Shown piece after piece: positions 35,870 through 44,530 of a stretch of 64,000 bases of DNA. Below the pieces are notes generated by a model. The model was not told the DNA's origin. It did no database searches and worked only from the letters and a program-made list of their open reading frames with translations. Source of the DNA: Parvibaculum sp. (lineage in GTDB: Bacteria; Pseudomonadota; Alphaproteobacteria; Parvibaculales; Parvibaculaceae). The stretch covers positions 186,001 to 250,000 of the forward strand of contig JAUSMV010000008.1 of the NCBI GenBank assembly GCA_030645235.1, read 5' to 3'. The translations under genes were made by a program, and so were the position numbers. Every line of letters starts with the position of its first letter. Position 1 is the stretch's first letter.

Positions 35870-36583
35870 TTAAGCCTTCTTGCGTATGGATTTTGCAGAT
35901 GCTTTGCGGCCCTCGTGATCGTCAGGCAGCAGGCCCTTGAGCAATATATCAACATGGGTGTCGATCAGCCTCTGCGCATCCCAGACAAATTCAACATGTG
36001 TGATGAGAAGTGACACGATACCGTGGCCCGCGGCCCACATAGCCTCCGCAATCAATTCCGGATCGCCCTTGCGGATATCGCCGCTTTTCATGAGCAGGCG
36101 GACTTTTTCCTGCAAATGCCCGTAAGCAACTTGCCCTTTAGTCGGCTGGATTTCAGAACCGCTTTGCGGTTGCAAATTCGCAGGTCCGTGACGACGCAGG
36201 CCCGGCGCATCGGTCATAAAGACCAGGCGATATTCTTCAGGATGCGCGAGACCCGTTTCGATATAGCCGCGCATAGAGGCACGCAACGCCTCGACCGGCG
36301 CAAGACCGGCGGCCGAACTCGCCTCGGCGCTCTCGATGAGCTTTCCGAAAAAATGTTCCGCCACCGCAAAAACAATGGCTTCCTTATCCTCAAAATGCTG
36401 ATAGATCGCGGCTTGCGTGATGCCGACCCGCGCTGCAATGGAGCGCATGGAAAGCGCCGCCAATCCCCCCTCACCAAAGAGAGCGCGCGCGGCGGCAATG
36501 ATCTGGGCGCGGCGCTCTTCAGGCGCCAATCGCTGACGGCGCGGAGCAGTCTCTACTCCCTTTTTGCCCAAGATCTTGCTCAT
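35870..36583 (-). CDS. TetR-family repressor divergent from RND pump
   Basis: 237 aa. HTH: RRAQIIAAARALFGEGGLAALSMRSIAARVGITQAAIYQHFEDKEAIVFAV. The C-terminal domain matches the TetR_C_33/WHG-like group (EEYRLVFMTDAP; AAGHGIVSLLITH). Basic tail (RKASAKSIRKKA). Divergent from the adaptor-permease pair with a shared 146-bp region, so it most likely represses the pump and itself in the absence of a toxic ligand. Confidence 0.87.
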   Translation of the reverse strand: MSKILGKKGVETAPRRQRLAPEERRAQIIAAARALFGEGGLAALSMRSIAARVGITQAAIYQHFEDKEAIVFAVAEHFFGKLIESAEASSAAGLAPVEALRASMRGYIETGLAHPEEYRLVFMTDAPGLRRHGPANLQPQSGSEIQPTKGQVAYGHLQEKVRLLMKSGDIRKGDPELIAEAMWAAGHGIVSLLITHVEFVWDAQRLIDTHVDILLKGLLPDDHEGRKASAKSIRKKA

Positions 36584-36643
36584 TATTTGTGCAGGTCCGG
36601 CAATTGCGACCGAATTTTCTTTTTTTGGCTCATTTCACTACCT

Positions 36644-36699
36644 AACACCGTTCGGAAGGCCTTGACCATATAGGTAAAGCTCCTAAATAAACACCGTTC
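36644..36699. promoter_or_regulatory. Direct repeats in the RND pump control region
   Basis: AACACCGTTC occurs at 36644-36653 and again at 36690-36699, 46 bp apart, in the divergent promoter region. They may be half-sites for the neighbouring TetR protein, but neither forms a clear palindrome. Confidence 0.4.
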
Positions 36700-36729
36700 A
36701 GTTATCGGGTTTTGTTTGGGGGTTGGCTC

Positions 36730-37830
36730 ATGTTGAAGTCACGGGCGCTTGGTGTGGTCTTTGTTGCGGGTCTCGCCCTTTGGGGCTGCGGAGAGGCAAA
36801 CGAAAAGACCAAGGCGGCGGAAACCACACCCGCAACGCCGGTGCTCGCCGCCACGGTCCGCGAAGCCCCCTCAGCCCGCGATGTCAGCGCCTATGGCGTC
36901 GTGCGCACCGACAAGGAAGGCAAGCTCGCCTTCAAGATCGGCGGCTTCCTGAAAGACCTCAAAGTGGACATGGGCGACCATGTGAAAAAGGGACAGGTGC
37001 TCGCCCGTCTCGATCAACGCGAAATTGATGCACAGGCCGCGCGTGCCTCAGCCGCCGCCGCCAAGGCCAAACGCGACCTTGCCCGTATCGAACCCTTGTT
37101 GAAAAACGGCTATGTCAGCCAGCAAAAAGTGGACGACGCCAAAAGCGCACTCGCGATTGCGAATGCTGACCTTGCGAGCATCACCTTTAACCGCAAGCTC
37201 GCAACCATCGTGGCGCCCTCAGACGGCGTGATCCTCGCCCGTCATGTGGACCAGAACGAAATCGTAGCGGCAGGCACGCCGATCCTTACCGTGAGCCAGG
37301 GTGAGGCAGAGCTCATTCTCAAAGCCTCGTTGTCAGATCGCGATGTGGCGGCACTTGCTGTCGGCGACAAGGCGGAAGTGACGCTTGATGCCTTCCGCAA
37401 CATCAAAATCGACGCCCATGTGCGCCGCATCTCGGCGATGTCTGATGAGCGTACCGGTACGTTTGACGTTGAAGTCGTGCTCGACAATGCGCCCAAGGGC
37501 ACCGAGAGCGGCTTTATCGGCATGGCGCGCATCCGCGCGGGTGCGGATAAGTCAGCCGGTGCTATGGCGCTTGCTATCCCTGCTTCCGCCATTCTCGAAG
37601 GTCATGGCGCAACCGCCACAGTCTACGTCATAGACAAGACATCCATGACCGTGAAGCTCACACGCGTGGGTGTCGCGGGCGTTGAGGGCGACGATGTTCT
37701 GATCTCATCAGGCCTTAAAACAGGCGATGAAGTGGTGAGCGCCGGTGCACCCTATCTGCGCGAAGGCAGCCCCGTGAAGATCGTCACGGATCTGGCCGCT
37801 GAAACAACGGCAGCGGAGCCGCGCACATGA
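36730..37830 (+). CDS. RND efflux adaptor (membrane fusion lipoprotein)
   Basis: 366 aa periplasmic adaptor linking the RND permease to an outer-membrane channel. Lipoprotein signal with lipobox LWGC (Cys near residue 20). Barrel-sandwich/lipoyl halves (FLKDLKVDMGDHVKKGQVLARLD and IVAPSDGVILARHVDQNEIV) flank a helical hairpin; beta-barrel and membrane-proximal domains follow. ATG 36730 has GGGGG 7 nt upstream. The stop overlaps the permease start by four bases. No outer-membrane factor gene follows, so a TolC-type partner must be elsewhere. Confidence 0.93.
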   Translation: MLKSRALGVVFVAGLALWGCGEANEKTKAAETTPATPVLAATVREAPSARDVSAYGVVRTDKEGKLAFKIGGFLKDLKVDMGDHVKKGQVLARLDQREIDAQAARASAAAAKAKRDLARIEPLLKNGYVSQQKVDDAKSALAIANADLASITFNRKLATIVAPSDGVILARHVDQNEIVAAGTPILTVSQGEAELILKASLSDRDVAALAVGDKAEVTLDAFRNIKIDAHVRRISAMSDERTGTFDVEVVLDNAPKGTESGFIGMARIRAGADKSAGAMALAIPASAILEGHGATATVYVIDKTSMTVKLTRVGVAGVEGDDVLISSGLKTGDEVVSAGAPYLREGSPVKIVTDLAAETTAAEPRT

Positions 37831-40800
37831 ACCTCGGCAGCATCAGCGGCTTCTTCGTCCGCCATTGGCAGTTCACGCTCGTCCTTTTCGGCCTTCTCGC
37901 CATGATGGGCTATAACAGCTTCCAGACCATTCCGCGCGCGGAAGACCCTGACTTCCCGATCCCCTTCACGCTTATCACCGTTGTCATGCCGGGTGCCGAT
38001 CCCGCCGACATGGAAAAGCTCGTCATCCGCCCCATTGAGGACGCGGTAAACGGACTTGATGATCTGGAAAACATTTCAAGCCATGCCGAAGACGGCGTCG
38101 CCTCGATCTCGATCCAGTTCTCATGGTCGATCCCTGATCCTGACAAATCCTATGACGATGTGGTGCGCGAAGTGAACGCGCTGCGCTCAAGTCTGCCTGA
38201 AGGTATTCAGGTTTTGCAGGTCTCCAAGTTTCGCTCATCACTGACCAATGCCATTCAGGTGGCGCTGGTGAGCGAGACCATGTCAGCGCGTGAGCTGGAA
38301 GACATGGCGAAAGACCTGCGCGATGATATTGACCGCGCACCCGGCGTGCGCGACACAAAATTCTGGGGTCTGCCACCATCTGAAGTCCGCGTGGCCCTCG
38401 ACTTCGGTCGGCTCGCCGCCATGAAAATTCCCGTGACCGCTATTGCCAACGCCATCGGCGCAGAGAGCAAAGACGTGCCCGGCGGGCCCATTCATTCAGG
38501 CGAGCGCCGCTTCAATATTAAAACGACCGGCGGCTATGAAAGCCTGCGGGAAATCGAAGACACGGTTGTCGGCTCATTTGATAACCGCACCGTGCGCATT
38601 TCTGATGTCGCCACCGTCTCCTGGGCGCAGGAAGAAGCAGCACATCTGGCCTGGTTCAATGGCAAGCGGGCGGTATTCGTGACCGCGAACCTCAAAGAAA
38701 ACCAGAACGTCTTTGATGTGCGCAACGGCGTCTATCACGTGCTTGACGATTTTGAGGCGCGCATGCCCGCTGACGCCAAACTCGAACGCGGCTTTGATCA
38801 ATCGATTGCTGTCGCCTTCCGCCTCAATCACCTCTATCGCGACTTTGCGATTGCACTTGGTCTCGTCATCATCACATTGCTGCCGCTCGGACCACGCGCC
38901 TCACTCGTTGTCATGGTGTCGATCCCTCTATCGCTCGCCATTGGTCTGTCGGCGATGCAGTTCATGGGCTTCACGCTGAACCAGCTTTCCATCACAGGCT
39001 TCGTGATCGCGCTGGGACTGCTGGTGGATGACAGTATCGTGGTCGTCGAGAACATTGAGCGACATATCCGCGAAGGCAAAGGACGTCTTGAAGCGGCGAT
39101 TGCCGCAACCTCGCAAATTTCGGTCGCCGTTGTCGGCTGCACGGCGGCTTTGTTATTTGCCTTCCTACCACTCCTCAATCTGCCGGAAGGGGCGGGCAAG
39201 TTTACCCGCTCGCTACCTGTCGCCGTCACCGTCACCATCGTCGCCTCGCTCTTTGTATCGCTGACGATCATTCCCTTTCTCTCAAGCGTTCTCCTCTCAG
39301 CCAAGACGCATCCCGAAGGCAATATCGTGCTGCGCGTCGTGATGAAGGGCATTCATACGTTCTACCGCCCGCTCCTTCACCGCGCGCTCGCCTTTCCCAA
39401 AACCTTTGTGATTGTGTCGCTGGCCGTTTGCTTTGCCAGCCTGTCACTTATTCCCGTCATCGGCTTCAGCCTGATGCCTCCCGCTGACAGTCGCCAGTTC
39501 CTCGTACAGATTGCAACGCCCGACGGCTCCAGCATGGCCGACACGGAAAAAGCACTGCGCTATGTCGAGAAGGTTTTACGCAAGCATGATGAAATCGGCT
39601 TCATCATGTCCAATCTCGGCCATGCCAATCCACAGATTTACTACAATGTCCGCAATGATGCGACGCGGGCCAATATGGCTGAAGTGTTCACCGAGACGAA
39701 ATCCTACGACGGCGTCGAAACACCAAAGCTCTATGACGCGCTGCGCGAGGACTTTAAGAAATATCCCGGCGCACAAATCATTATCCGCACCTTCCTCAAC
39801 GGCCCGCCCGTTGAAGCACCGATTGCGGTGCGTATTGTCGGACCTGACCTCAATGTGCTGAAAGATATTTCGCGCCGCGTAACGCGCCTCATCGAAGACA
39901 CAGAAGGCGTCATCGACGTGACAAACCCGATGCGGCTTGACCGCGTTGACCTCAATCTCGGCATCAATACGGAAAAGGCAGCGATGATCGGCGTCGCACC
40001 CGGCGTTATCGACCGTATTGTGCGGCTTGCCATCGTGGGTGAGCCCGCAGGTATTTATCGCGAGGATACGGGCGAGCAATTTGACATCACCGTGCGGCTC
40101 CCCATCGACGCGCATCATTCACTCAATGCGCTGAAAGACATTCACGTACCTACATCAACCGGCAGCTCGGTGCCGCTCGGACTTTTCACCGACCCGCATT
40201 TTGAATCCGGCCCGGCCCGCATTGACCGCTATAACCGCGAACGTCAAGTGACGATCACGGCCTATGGCAAGACGGGCTATAATGTCGGTAAGATCACGAA
40301 TGAGATTTTCACCAAGCTGGAAAAACTCGCCGTCCCGCCGGGCTATCATTTCAGCAGAGGCGGTGAAGCCGAAGCCGTACAGAAAAGCTTTGCCGGTCTC
40401 ACAAGCGCGATCCTCGTTGCGATCTTCGGCATCCTTGCCGTATTGATCCTTGAGTTTCGTTCGTTCCGCGCCACACTCGTCGTCGCAGGTGTCATTCCGC
40501 TCGGCCTTTTCGGCGGCGTCACAGCACTCTATATCTCCGGCTATTCATTATCGTTTACCGCCGTCATCGGCTTTGTGGCGCTGATCGGCATCGAGATCAA
40601 AAACTCGATCCTGCTGGTGGACTTCACCAACCAGTTGCGCCGTTCGGGCGTCAACCTGCATGACGCAATTGAGCAGGCGGGTGAAATCCGCTTCCTGCCT
40701 GTGCTGCTGACGTCGGCCACAGCCATCGGCGGGCTGCTGCCACTAGCGATCTCCGGCTCGGGACTTTATTCGCCTCTCTCATGGGTCATCATCGGCGGGC

Positions 40801-40919
40801 TGCTGTCATCGACGTTCCTGTCGCGCCTCGTGACACCGGCCATGTATCTCCTCCTCGCGCCGACCAATCTTGAGGATGACGAAGTGGGGCATGGCATCGT
40901 GGCCGTGCCTGCCGACTAA
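37827..40919 (+). CDS. RND efflux permease (HAE-1/AcrB-like)
   Basis: 1030 aa, inner-membrane proton-driven exporter. Twelve membrane helices in two halves with two large periplasmic loops. The proton relay is intact: GLLVDDSIVVVENIERH in helix 4 (paired Asp) and the Lys in EIKNSILLVDFTNQLR in helix 10. Second-half NxG-type turn PLGLFGGVTALYISGYS also fits. Substrate is unknown; AcrB-type pumps handle amphipathic drugs and solvents. Partner of the upstream adaptor. Confidence 0.95.
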   Translation: MNLGSISGFFVRHWQFTLVLFGLLAMMGYNSFQTIPRAEDPDFPIPFTLITVVMPGADPADMEKLVIRPIEDAVNGLDDLENISSHAEDGVASISIQFSWSIPDPDKSYDDVVREVNALRSSLPEGIQVLQVSKFRSSLTNAIQVALVSETMSARELEDMAKDLRDDIDRAPGVRDTKFWGLPPSEVRVALDFGRLAAMKIPVTAIANAIGAESKDVPGGPIHSGERRFNIKTTGGYESLREIEDTVVGSFDNRTVRISDVATVSWAQEEAAHLAWFNGKRAVFVTANLKENQNVFDVRNGVYHVLDDFEARMPADAKLERGFDQSIAVAFRLNHLYRDFAIALGLVIITLLPLGPRASLVVMVSIPLSLAIGLSAMQFMGFTLNQLSITGFVIALGLLVDDSIVVVENIERHIREGKGRLEAAIAATSQISVAVVGCTAALLFAFLPLLNLPEGAGKFTRSLPVAVTVTIVASLFVSLTIIPFLSSVLLSAKTHPEGNIVLRVVMKGIHTFYRPLLHRALAFPKTFVIVSLAVCFASLSLIPVIGFSLMPPADSRQFLVQIATPDGSSMADTEKALRYVEKVLRKHDEIGFIMSNLGHANPQIYYNVRNDATRANMAEVFTETKSYDGVETPKLYDALREDFKKYPGAQIIIRTFLNGPPVEAPIAVRIVGPDLNVLKDISRRVTRLIEDTEGVIDVTNPMRLDRVDLNLGINTEKAAMIGVAPGVIDRIVRLAIVGEPAGIYREDTGEQFDITVRLPIDAHHSLNALKDIHVPTSTGSSVPLGLFTDPHFESGPARIDRYNRERQVTITAYGKTGYNVGKITNEIFTKLEKLAVPPGYHFSRGGEAEAVQKSFAGLTSAILVAIFGILAVLILEFRSFRATLVVAGVIPLGLFGGVTALYISGYSLSFTAVIGFVALIGIEIKNSILLVDFTNQLRRSGVNLHDAIEQAGEIRFLPVLLTSATAIGGLLPLAISGSGLYSPLSWVIIGGLLSSTFLSRLVTPAMYLLLAPTNLEDDEVGHGIVAVPAD

Positions 40920-40975
40920 GATTAAGAGCTCCTCCGGTCCCGGCACGCTTCCCTCAAGGGTGCGGGACCAATTGA

Positions 40976-41003
40976 GGGCGGTGCAGCAATGCACCGCCCT
41001 TTT
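40976..41003 (+). terminator. Terminator of the RND operon
   Basis: Stem GGGCGGTGCA and TGCACCGCCC around GCAA, followed by TTTTGCTTT. Located 56 nt after the permease stop, between convergent operons. Confidence 0.85.
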
Positions 41004-41014
41004 GCTTTGAAGAG

Positions 41015-42061
41015 CTAAAAGTAACGCCGCCAGCGCAGTGCGACAGAGACAAGCGCAATAAGGACGGGGACTTCGACAAGAGGGCCGATGACGGTGGCGA
41101 AGGCGACGGGCGAGCCTATGCCGAACGCGGCAATGGCAACTGCAATAGCGAGTTCAAAATTGTTGCTCGCCGCTGTGAAGGACAAAGACACCGTGCGCTG
41201 ATAATCCGCACCGATGAACTTACCCATCGCAAAGCTCACGGCAAACATAATGAGGAAATAGAGCGCCAACGGCAGCGCAATGCGGAGCGCATCAAAGGGA
41301 AGCGCGAGCACTGTGTCACCCTTGAGAACAAACATCACAGCGATGGTGAACAAAAGAGCTACAAGCGTCAGCGACGCAATGCGGGGCAAAAATTCATTGT
41401 CATAGCGCGAAGCACCAAGACGCGGACGCAGGAAACGTCGTGTGACATAGCCTGCGGCGAAAGGCAGACCAAGATAGAGTGCAACGGCACCAGCAATGGT
41501 CCAGAAACTCACCGCGATGATCTGACCTTCAAGCCCGACAAGCGGCGGCAGGATGCTGAGAAAGAACCACGCATAGAGGCTGAAAAATAAAAGCTGAAAG
41601 ACACTGTTAAAGGCGACGAGGGCTGCCACATATTCGGCGCTGCCGCGCGCAAGCTGATTCCAGACAATGACCATGGCAATGCAACGCGCCAGACCAATGA
41701 GAATGAGGCCCGTCATATAAGCCGGTTCGTCTCGCAAAAAGATATAGGCGAGCGCAAACATAAGGACGGGGCCGATAAGCCAGTTCTGAATAAGCGAGAG
41801 AGCCAGCACTGTGCGGTCTTCGAAAATGCGCGGCAATTCTTCGTAACGCACACGGGCAAGCGGCGGATACATCATCAGAACGAGACCAAGCGCTATCGGG
41901 ATATTGGTCGTGCCGAACGTCATGGCATCGAGCGCGCCCGCAGCTTGCGGCACGAGAACGCCGATCAATGTGCCAAGCGCCATGGCCGCGAAAATCCAAC
42001 CCGTGAGATAGCGATCGAGAAAACCGAGGCGTTCAGGCTTTACCGGTGTGACATCACCCAT
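41015..42061 (-). CDS. acr3: Arsenite efflux carrier, ACR3 family
   Basis: Ten-helix membrane antiporter that expels arsenite. 348 aa. Seen: [14 protein letters not shown], the functional Cys in [16 protein letters not shown], and [21 protein letters not shown] near the C-terminus, all typical of Acr3 (also called ArsB in annotations). Last gene of the ars operon; its start overlaps the arsC stop by one base. Confidence 0.95.
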   Translation of the reverse strand: MGDVTPVKPERLGFLDRYLTGWIFAAMALGTLIGVLVPQAAGALDAMTFGTTNIPIALGLVLMMYPPLARVRYEELPRIFEDRTVLALSLIQNWLIGPVLMFALAYIFLRDEPAYMTGLILIGLARCIAMVIVWNQLARGSAEYVAALVAFNSVFQLLFFSLYAWFFLSILPPLVGLEGQIIAVSFWTIAGAVALYLGLPFAAGYVTRRFLRPRLGASRYDNEFLPRIASLTLVALLFTIAVMFVLKGDTVLALPFDALRIALPLALYFLIMFAVSFAMGKFIGADYQRTVSLSFTAASNNFELAIAVAIAAFGIGSPVAFATVIGPLVEVPVLIALVSVALRWRRYF

Positions 42062-42549
42062 TATTCGGCACCGGTCAGCGACTGAATACCCGTTTTAAGT
42101 TTGTCGGATGGCAGGTTTGTCAGGAGATCAATGCGGCGGCGGATTTGCATGAAGACTTCAACAAATTTACGCCGTGTCTCTTCCGGCGATCCGACAAAAG
42201 CGGCCGGGTCTTCAAAGGGCCAATGCGCCGATGCGGGATGGCCCGGCCAAATAGGACACACCTCGCCCGCCGCGTTGTCACAAACAGTAATGATAAAATC
42301 CATCCTGGGTGCATCAAGGGCCGCGAACTCATCCCATGATTTCGAGCGCAAACCATCGACCGGAAAACCCGCTAACGACAGAACATCAATGGCATGGGGA
42401 TTAACGCGACCATTGGGATGACTGCCAGCGCTGAAGGCACGAAAGCGACCCTGCCCACTTGCATTCAGATAGGTTTCGGCCAAAACACTGCGGGCGGAGT
42501 TGCCGGTGCAGAGAAAGAGCACATTATAGATTTTCGCAGTATCGCTCAT
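42061..42549 (-). CDS. arsC: Arsenate reductase, thioredoxin-coupled type
   Basis: 162 aa, low-molecular-weight phosphatase fold that reduces arsenate to arsenite. Catalytic loop CTGNSARS with Cys14; resolving cysteines Cys90 and Cys98 in [24 protein letters not shown] carries the general-acid Asp. The cysteine triad marks the thioredoxin-dependent class. Its ATG overlaps the stop of the dioxygenase gene by four bases, so translation is coupled. Confidence 0.96.
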   Translation of the reverse strand: MSDTAKIYNVLFLCTGNSARSVLAETYLNASGQGRFRAFSAGSHPNGRVNPHAIDVLSLAGFPVDGLRSKSWDEFAALDAPRMDFIITVCDNAAGEVCPIWPGHPASAHWPFEDPAAFVGSPEETRRKFVEVFMQIRRRIDLLTNLPSDKLKTGIQSLTGAE

Positions 42550-43574
42550 GTGAGCTTCTCCATCCGCAAGGTTGCCGCAACAGGATTTTCAACGCGTTCA
42601 ATACCTTTGCGTAATTTCTCATCTCCCGCCGAGAAAGCCGGATCAACAAGCCAGAGGCGCAGCAAATGGCGCTTCATATCCGGCTCATCAAAATCTTCAT
42701 ATTCCGAACGCTTGTGAAAAACGGATGCGTTTTTCAGAAACTGAATATCACCAGGTTCGAAATGCATATCGAGATAGAATCGCGGATCATTAGCGGTCGC
42801 CTCCAAAAAGGAAAGCACATCCTGCTGAGCCGCCGTAAGACGCGGCGCATCGGCGTGCTGCTGACTCTCACGGATATACCACGGAATGTAAAACGTGCGC
42901 AGGCGGTCATCTGTGAACTGACAGATATTCAGAGGGAACCAACCGCGTTCACCCGGTCGTTGCTGGCCTTGGGTATCAAACGGGAAGGCCTCAAACATTG
43001 TCGACAGAAGATCAGGTCGCGCCCGCGCCATTTCATTGAACAGAGAGACCGAGCTTACAATCCGGCTCACACCACCCGACTTCGCCTGGCGCAAACACAA
43101 CAACCCGATAATGTCGGCGCCGTCGGTGTGAAAGTCCTGCTCGGCCCGTGTTTTATAAAGACGCACACCATATTTTTTCGGGTCGGCACCTGTATCACGT
43201 ACATGGCCCAAGAGATCGCCATCCGTATTTTGCGAAATGGCCCGCCCCATATAAAGGCCCATACCCCAATAGACAAAGGCACTGGCCTCCTTACCCAACT
43301 CCATAACAGGAAGCCCACGCACCAACACAAAGCCGCGTCCGCGATCAAGCTCGCGGCTCCATCGGGCGATGCGGGCACTGAGAGCAGGAAGCGGGAAATC
43401 ATCCCGCGTCCAGTCTTTCATGTCTTTGCCTGTTGCCCGCGCGTGGACGACAGCCGCACGCAGTTCAGCAATATCAGAGCTCGTAAGACGCTCTATCCAC
43501 GAAACATCGGATTGAAGCATTTCACCAACCCATGCATCCGGCGTTGTGATGGGTGTCACAGGGATCATCATCAA
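42546..43574 (-). CDS. Fe(II)/2-oxoglutarate dioxygenase (TauD/TfdA family) in ars operon
   Basis: 342 aa. Iron facial triad visible as His149 and Asp151 (DFHTDGAD) and His287 (ASVFHKRSEYEDF), with Arg306 (KRHLLRLW) for the 2-oxoglutarate carboxylate, so it should be an active oxygenase. The family oxidises sulfonates, phenoxyacids, amino acids or quaternary amines. Here it is locked between arsI (3-nt gap) and arsC (4-nt overlap), far tighter than chance. It is not one of the named ars functions I know. Possible roles: oxidative cleavage of a C-As bond in an organoarsenical that ArsI does not accept, or breakdown of an arsenosugar/arsenobetaine-like compound. Substrate unproven. Confidence 0.88.
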   Translation of the reverse strand: MMMIPVTPITTPDAWVGEMLQSDVSWIERLTSSDIAELRAAVVHARATGKDMKDWTRDDFPLPALSARIARWSRELDRGRGFVLVRGLPVMELGKEASAFVYWGMGLYMGRAISQNTDGDLLGHVRDTGADPKKYGVRLYKTRAEQDFHTDGADIIGLLCLRQAKSGGVSRIVSSVSLFNEMARARPDLLSTMFEAFPFDTQGQQRPGERGWFPLNICQFTDDRLRTFYIPWYIRESQQHADAPRLTAAQQDVLSFLEATANDPRFYLDMHFEPGDIQFLKNASVFHKRSEYEDFDEPDMKRHLLRLWLVDPAFSAGDEKLRKGIERVENPVAATLRMEKLT

Positions 43575-43577
43575 CCT

Positions 43578-44069
43578 TTAAGCGCAGCAACCAGAAGCAC
43601 TGGCGATCTCTTCAATTTTCTTAGGCGCAGGTGTCGAACAGCCGCAGGCCGCCGCATCATCACTGCTCATGTCGAGCTTGTGGAGTTCCGGTCCGGTACC
43701 GAACTCATCCATCTGATGAAACGTATAGAAGGCTTCCCACCGCACGCCACTCGGGTCAGCGGTCCAGCTCTTTTCGGACTTCGCATAACAGCATGTGGTG
43801 ACGCCCTCAGGCAGATAGGGCGCTTCGGCTTGCTTCATGCGGTCAAAAATCTCGTGCAACTCGTCCTGCGCATCAACCTGAATACCGGCATGGGAAAAGC
43901 CGATATCACCTGACTGGCTTTCAACAACGAAATTAACGCGCGGATCATCGAGCATCCATTTGGCATAGCCCGGGCGCGTGACTGTGGGAGCCGTGCCGAA
44001 GAGCGTTGAATAGAAGGCGACGGACTTTTCAAGGTCAGCCGTACCGAAGCTCACATGCAATCTTTTCAT
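43578..44069 (-). CDS. arsI: ArsI-type C-As lyase (VOC dioxygenase)
   Basis: 163 aa, Fe(II)-dependent ring-cleavage-fold enzyme that splits the carbon-arsenic bond of trivalent organoarsenicals such as methylarsenite. Metal ligands fit His5 (RLHVSF), His60 (FSHAGI) and Glu112 (RWEAFY). The vicinal cysteine pair Cys93-Cys94 in VTTCCYAKSEKSW that binds the arsenical is present. A Cys-rich tail (ACGCS and SGCCA) extends beyond the core. The frame opens at 44129, but the ATG at 44069 gives the family start; it overlaps the arsR stop by one base. Relatives are also annotated CadI. Confidence 0.9.
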   Translation of the reverse strand: MKRLHVSFGTADLEKSVAFYSTLFGTAPTVTRPGYAKWMLDDPRVNFVVESQSGDIGFSHAGIQVDAQDELHEIFDRMKQAEAPYLPEGVTTCCYAKSEKSWTADPSGVRWEAFYTFHQMDEFGTGPELHKLDMSSDDAAACGCSTPAPKKIEEIASASGCCA

Positions 44070-44407
44070 TACGCACATTCCTTTTTTCTGACAACTTTGC
44101 CGACGGAGCCACAAGCGCCCTGACAGCAATCTTCGAGGAGGAAATCAGTAAGGCCGCGCATAATCGCGAGGTCGGCCTTGTAGATGATGGAACGGCCTTC
44201 GCGGCGCGAAGTCACAAGGCCCGCATGCGACATTTCTTTGAGGTGAAACGAGAGCGTTGCGGGCGGCACATCGAGCGCCTCGCCGATCTCACCGGCGGCA
44301 AGCCCGCCTTCACCCTCTTTGAGCGCATGGGCACGCACAAGAGCGCGAAAGATCGACAGACGCGTATCCTGTGCGAGAGCGGCGAGAGCCGTGATGGCGT
44401 TTTCCAT
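44069..44407 (-). CDS. arsR: ArsR-family arsenic-responsive repressor
   Basis: Winged-HTH repressor (about 112 aa): LAQDTRLSIFRALV, recognition region VPPATLSFHLKEMSHAGLVTSRREGRSIIYKAD. C-terminal metal-binding cysteines in EDCCQGACGS (Cys96, 97 and 101 of the longest frame) plus a last one in KKECA; this arrangement differs from the classical ELCVCDL helix-3 site, so As(III) is bound by the C-terminal type of site. First gene of the operon. Start is ATG 44407 or 44413; the palindrome at 44413-44434 touches it. Confidence 0.95.
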   Translation of the reverse strand: MENAITALAALAQDTRLSIFRALVRAHALKEGEGGLAAGEIGEALDVPPATLSFHLKEMSHAGLVTSRREGRSIIYKADLAIMRGLTDFLLEDCCQGACGSVGKVVRKKECA

Positions 44408-44412
44408 TTTCA

Positions 44413-44434
44413 TATTTCCATATATATGGAAATA
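44413..44434. promoter_or_regulatory. ArsR operator, perfect 22-bp palindrome
   Basis: A perfect palindrome with arms TATTTCCATA and TATGGAAATA joined by TA. It covers the region directly upstream of, and touching, the arsR start codon, so bound repressor would block initiation or early elongation. It also contains the GGAAA ribosome-site-like sequence. Confidence 0.8.
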
Positions 44435-44466
44435 TAGAAAAGAGTCAAGAGGGAGGCGGAAATAAC

Positions 44467-44497
44467 AAAAAGGGCGGCTCGATGAGCCGCCCTTTCG
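44467..44497 (-). terminator. Terminator of the MMPL gene
   Basis: Stem AGGGCGGCTC and GAGCCGCCCT around GAT, followed leftward by TTTTTGTTATTT. It separates the MMPL transcript from the ars promoter. Confidence 0.85.
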
Positions 44498-44530
44498 TAT
44501 AGATGCGCGAAGCTCAGTGCGCCAACGCTC

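Noticed and set aside
42666-43913. 415-residue frame on the + strand across the dioxygenase and arsI
   Set aside because: It is antisense to two overlapping recognised genes in the ars operon and shows no domain.
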